Assembly: GCA_028704035.1 (NCBI GenBank)
Contig: JAQVLS010000119.1
Location: 1-5,402, forward strand
Length of the DNA: 5,402 nt
Direction of reading: 5' to 3'
Origin: Desulfotomaculaceae bacterium
GTDB lineage: Bacteria > Bacillota > Desulfotomaculia > Desulfotomaculales > Pelotomaculaceae
Shown: one piece after another, positions 4,570-5,402 of the stretch
How positions within the stretch are numbered: the first letter of the stretch is position 1
Layout of the letters: each line of letters begins with the position of its first letter
Made by a program: the position numbers and the translations under genes
The notes under the pieces: generated by a model
What the model saw: only the letters and a program-made list of their open reading frames with translations
The model's database searches: none
Told to the model about the DNA's origin: nothing

Positions 4570-5402
4570 ATGCAAATGACTACTATTACAGCTGTTGCCA
4601 GGGCAAAAATCAACCTGACCCTGGATATTCTCGGCAAAAGACCGGACGGGTATCATGAAATAGAAATGGTGATGCAGTCAATAGAACTGCACGACAGCCT
4701 TGAATTTAATCCTGCCGGCAGGGAGATTATTCTTACAGTTAAGGGAGCTGATCTTGCCCCCGGCCCGGATAACCTAGTCTGCCGGGCAGCTGAACTGTTG
4801 CGCCGGCGTGGTAAGATCAAGACCGGCGCAAAAATCCTGCTGGTAAAGGCAATACCGATTGCGGCCGGCCTGGGCGGGGGATCTGCTGATGCGGCAGCGG
4901 CGCTTATTGCGCTGAATGAATTATGGAAAATCGGGCTGTCTTTGCCAGATCTGATGCTGCTCGGCGCCCAACTGGGTTCCGACGTGCCCTTTTGCCTTTT
5001 AGGCGGTACAGCCCTGGCCAAAGGGAGGGGCGAGCGGCTGGAGCGGCTTTCGCCCTGTCCCCGCCTGGGACTGGTGCTGATAAAACCCCAATTTAGTGTT
5101 TCCACGGCCTCAGTTTATCGCGCTTATACCCCTGGCCCTGCGGTAAACAGGCCTGACAACCGGGCTATGGCCGACGCCATCAGGAACAAAGATATTAATG
5201 GAATAGCAAAAAACCTGGCCAATGCCCTGGAATCGGTAACAACCGGAATGCACTCGGAAATTGAACAGATCAAAGCAAAACTAATCCGGGCCGGCGCCCT
5301 TGGTGTGCTTATGTCCGGCAGCGGACCGACTGTTTTTGGGCTGGCTGCGGACACGGAAACCGCCAGGGTCATTGCCGGCCGTTATAAAAGTGATGGTGAG
5401 GG
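4570..5402 (+). CDS. ispE: 4-diphosphocytidyl-2-C-methyl-D-erythritol kinase, 3' end cut by the window
   Basis: This is the GHMP-family kinase that phosphorylates the 2-hydroxyl of CDP-methylerythritol in the MEP route to isopentenyl diphosphate; it is cytoplasmic. Visible signatures are ARAKINL with the catalytic-site Lys13, PDGYHE (25-30), the ATP-binding loop PIAAGLGGGSADAAAA (96-111), LGSDVPF with the catalytic Asp138, and the C-terminal GHMP motif MSGSGPTVFGL (248-258). The reading frame is open to the window edge after 277 complete codons; family members are about 280-300 residues, so only a few codons are missing. Two starts are plausible: ATG 4570, with GGGAG 5 bases upstream, and ATG 4576, with AGAGG 6 bases upstream. 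The second matches the usual N-terminal length equally well. In Firmicutes ispE is often followed by a purR or other regulator gene, which would lie outside the window. Confidence 0.96.
   Translation, partial: MQMTTITAVARAKINLTLDILGKRPDGYHEIEMVMQSIELHDSLEFNPAGREIILTVKGADLAPGPDNLVCRAAELLRRRGKIKTGAKILLVKAIPIAAGLGGGSADAAAALIALNELWKIGLSLPDLMLLGAQLGSDVPFCLLGGTALAKGRGERLERLSPCPRLGLVLIKPQFSVSTASVYRAYTPGPAVNRPDNRAMADAIRNKDINGIAKNLANALESVTTGMHSEIEQIKAKLIRAGALGVLMSGSGPTVFGLAADTETARVIAGRYKSDGE

Noticed and set aside
4653..5372. Minus-strand open frames under ispE
   Set aside because: They are antisense shadows of a clearly coding ispE with all kinase motifs intact.

Overview
The window looks like chromosomal DNA of an anaerobic, probably spore-forming Firmicute, most plausibly a Peptococcaceae or Desulfotomaculum/Pelotomaculum-type bacterium. 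This is inferred from strong purine-rich Shine-Dalgarno sites, GTG/TTG starts, roughly balanced GC content, the IspE sequence, and a leaderless YkuD-LysM protein. No species can be named from the sequence alone.

Layout. At 73-1006 there is a two-gene plus-strand unit: a divergent YbaB/EbfC-type nucleoid-associated protein, then an unrecognised Met/Gly/Ala-rich protein. At 1007-1417 there is no confident gene. This stretch holds a weak terminator-like hairpin, a short GC palindrome, the first copy of an ~80-bp REP-like repeat and a possible decayed minus-strand ORF. At 1418-1843 lies a plus-strand gene for a single-pass membrane protein with a C-terminal zinc ribbon. At 1844-2204 there is again no gene, but there is a clear intrinsic terminator (1944-1968), a second inverted copy of the 80-bp repeat (2061-2140) and a different hairpin/tandem REP-like element (2149-2199). 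I see nothing in 1844-1943 or 1970-2060.

From 2205 to the end: a small unrecognised minus-strand gene (2205-2477); a plus-strand YdcZ/DUF606 DMT-type membrane protein (2622-3068), whose 3' end overlaps by 11 bp a convergent ZIP-family metal transporter (3058-3777, minus); an L,D-transpeptidase with a C-terminal LysM domain (3893-4438, minus); and, divergent from it, ispE of the MEP isoprenoid pathway (4570 to the window edge, lacking only its last codons).

How it fits together. Most of the right half is ordinary housekeeping, transport and envelope content. The unusual part is 1111-2140. Two copies of the same repeat face each other and enclose a segment with one AT-leaning gene of unknown function and its terminator. 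Conserved sequence next to each palindrome can be read as (T/S)YI(L/W)YH(V/A)TI, which resembles the start of a Y1 (HUH) REP-associated transposase. The region may therefore be a relic of a REP/Y1-transposase system or a small segment bounded by such repeats. I did not find a complete new system, and that interpretation is inference.
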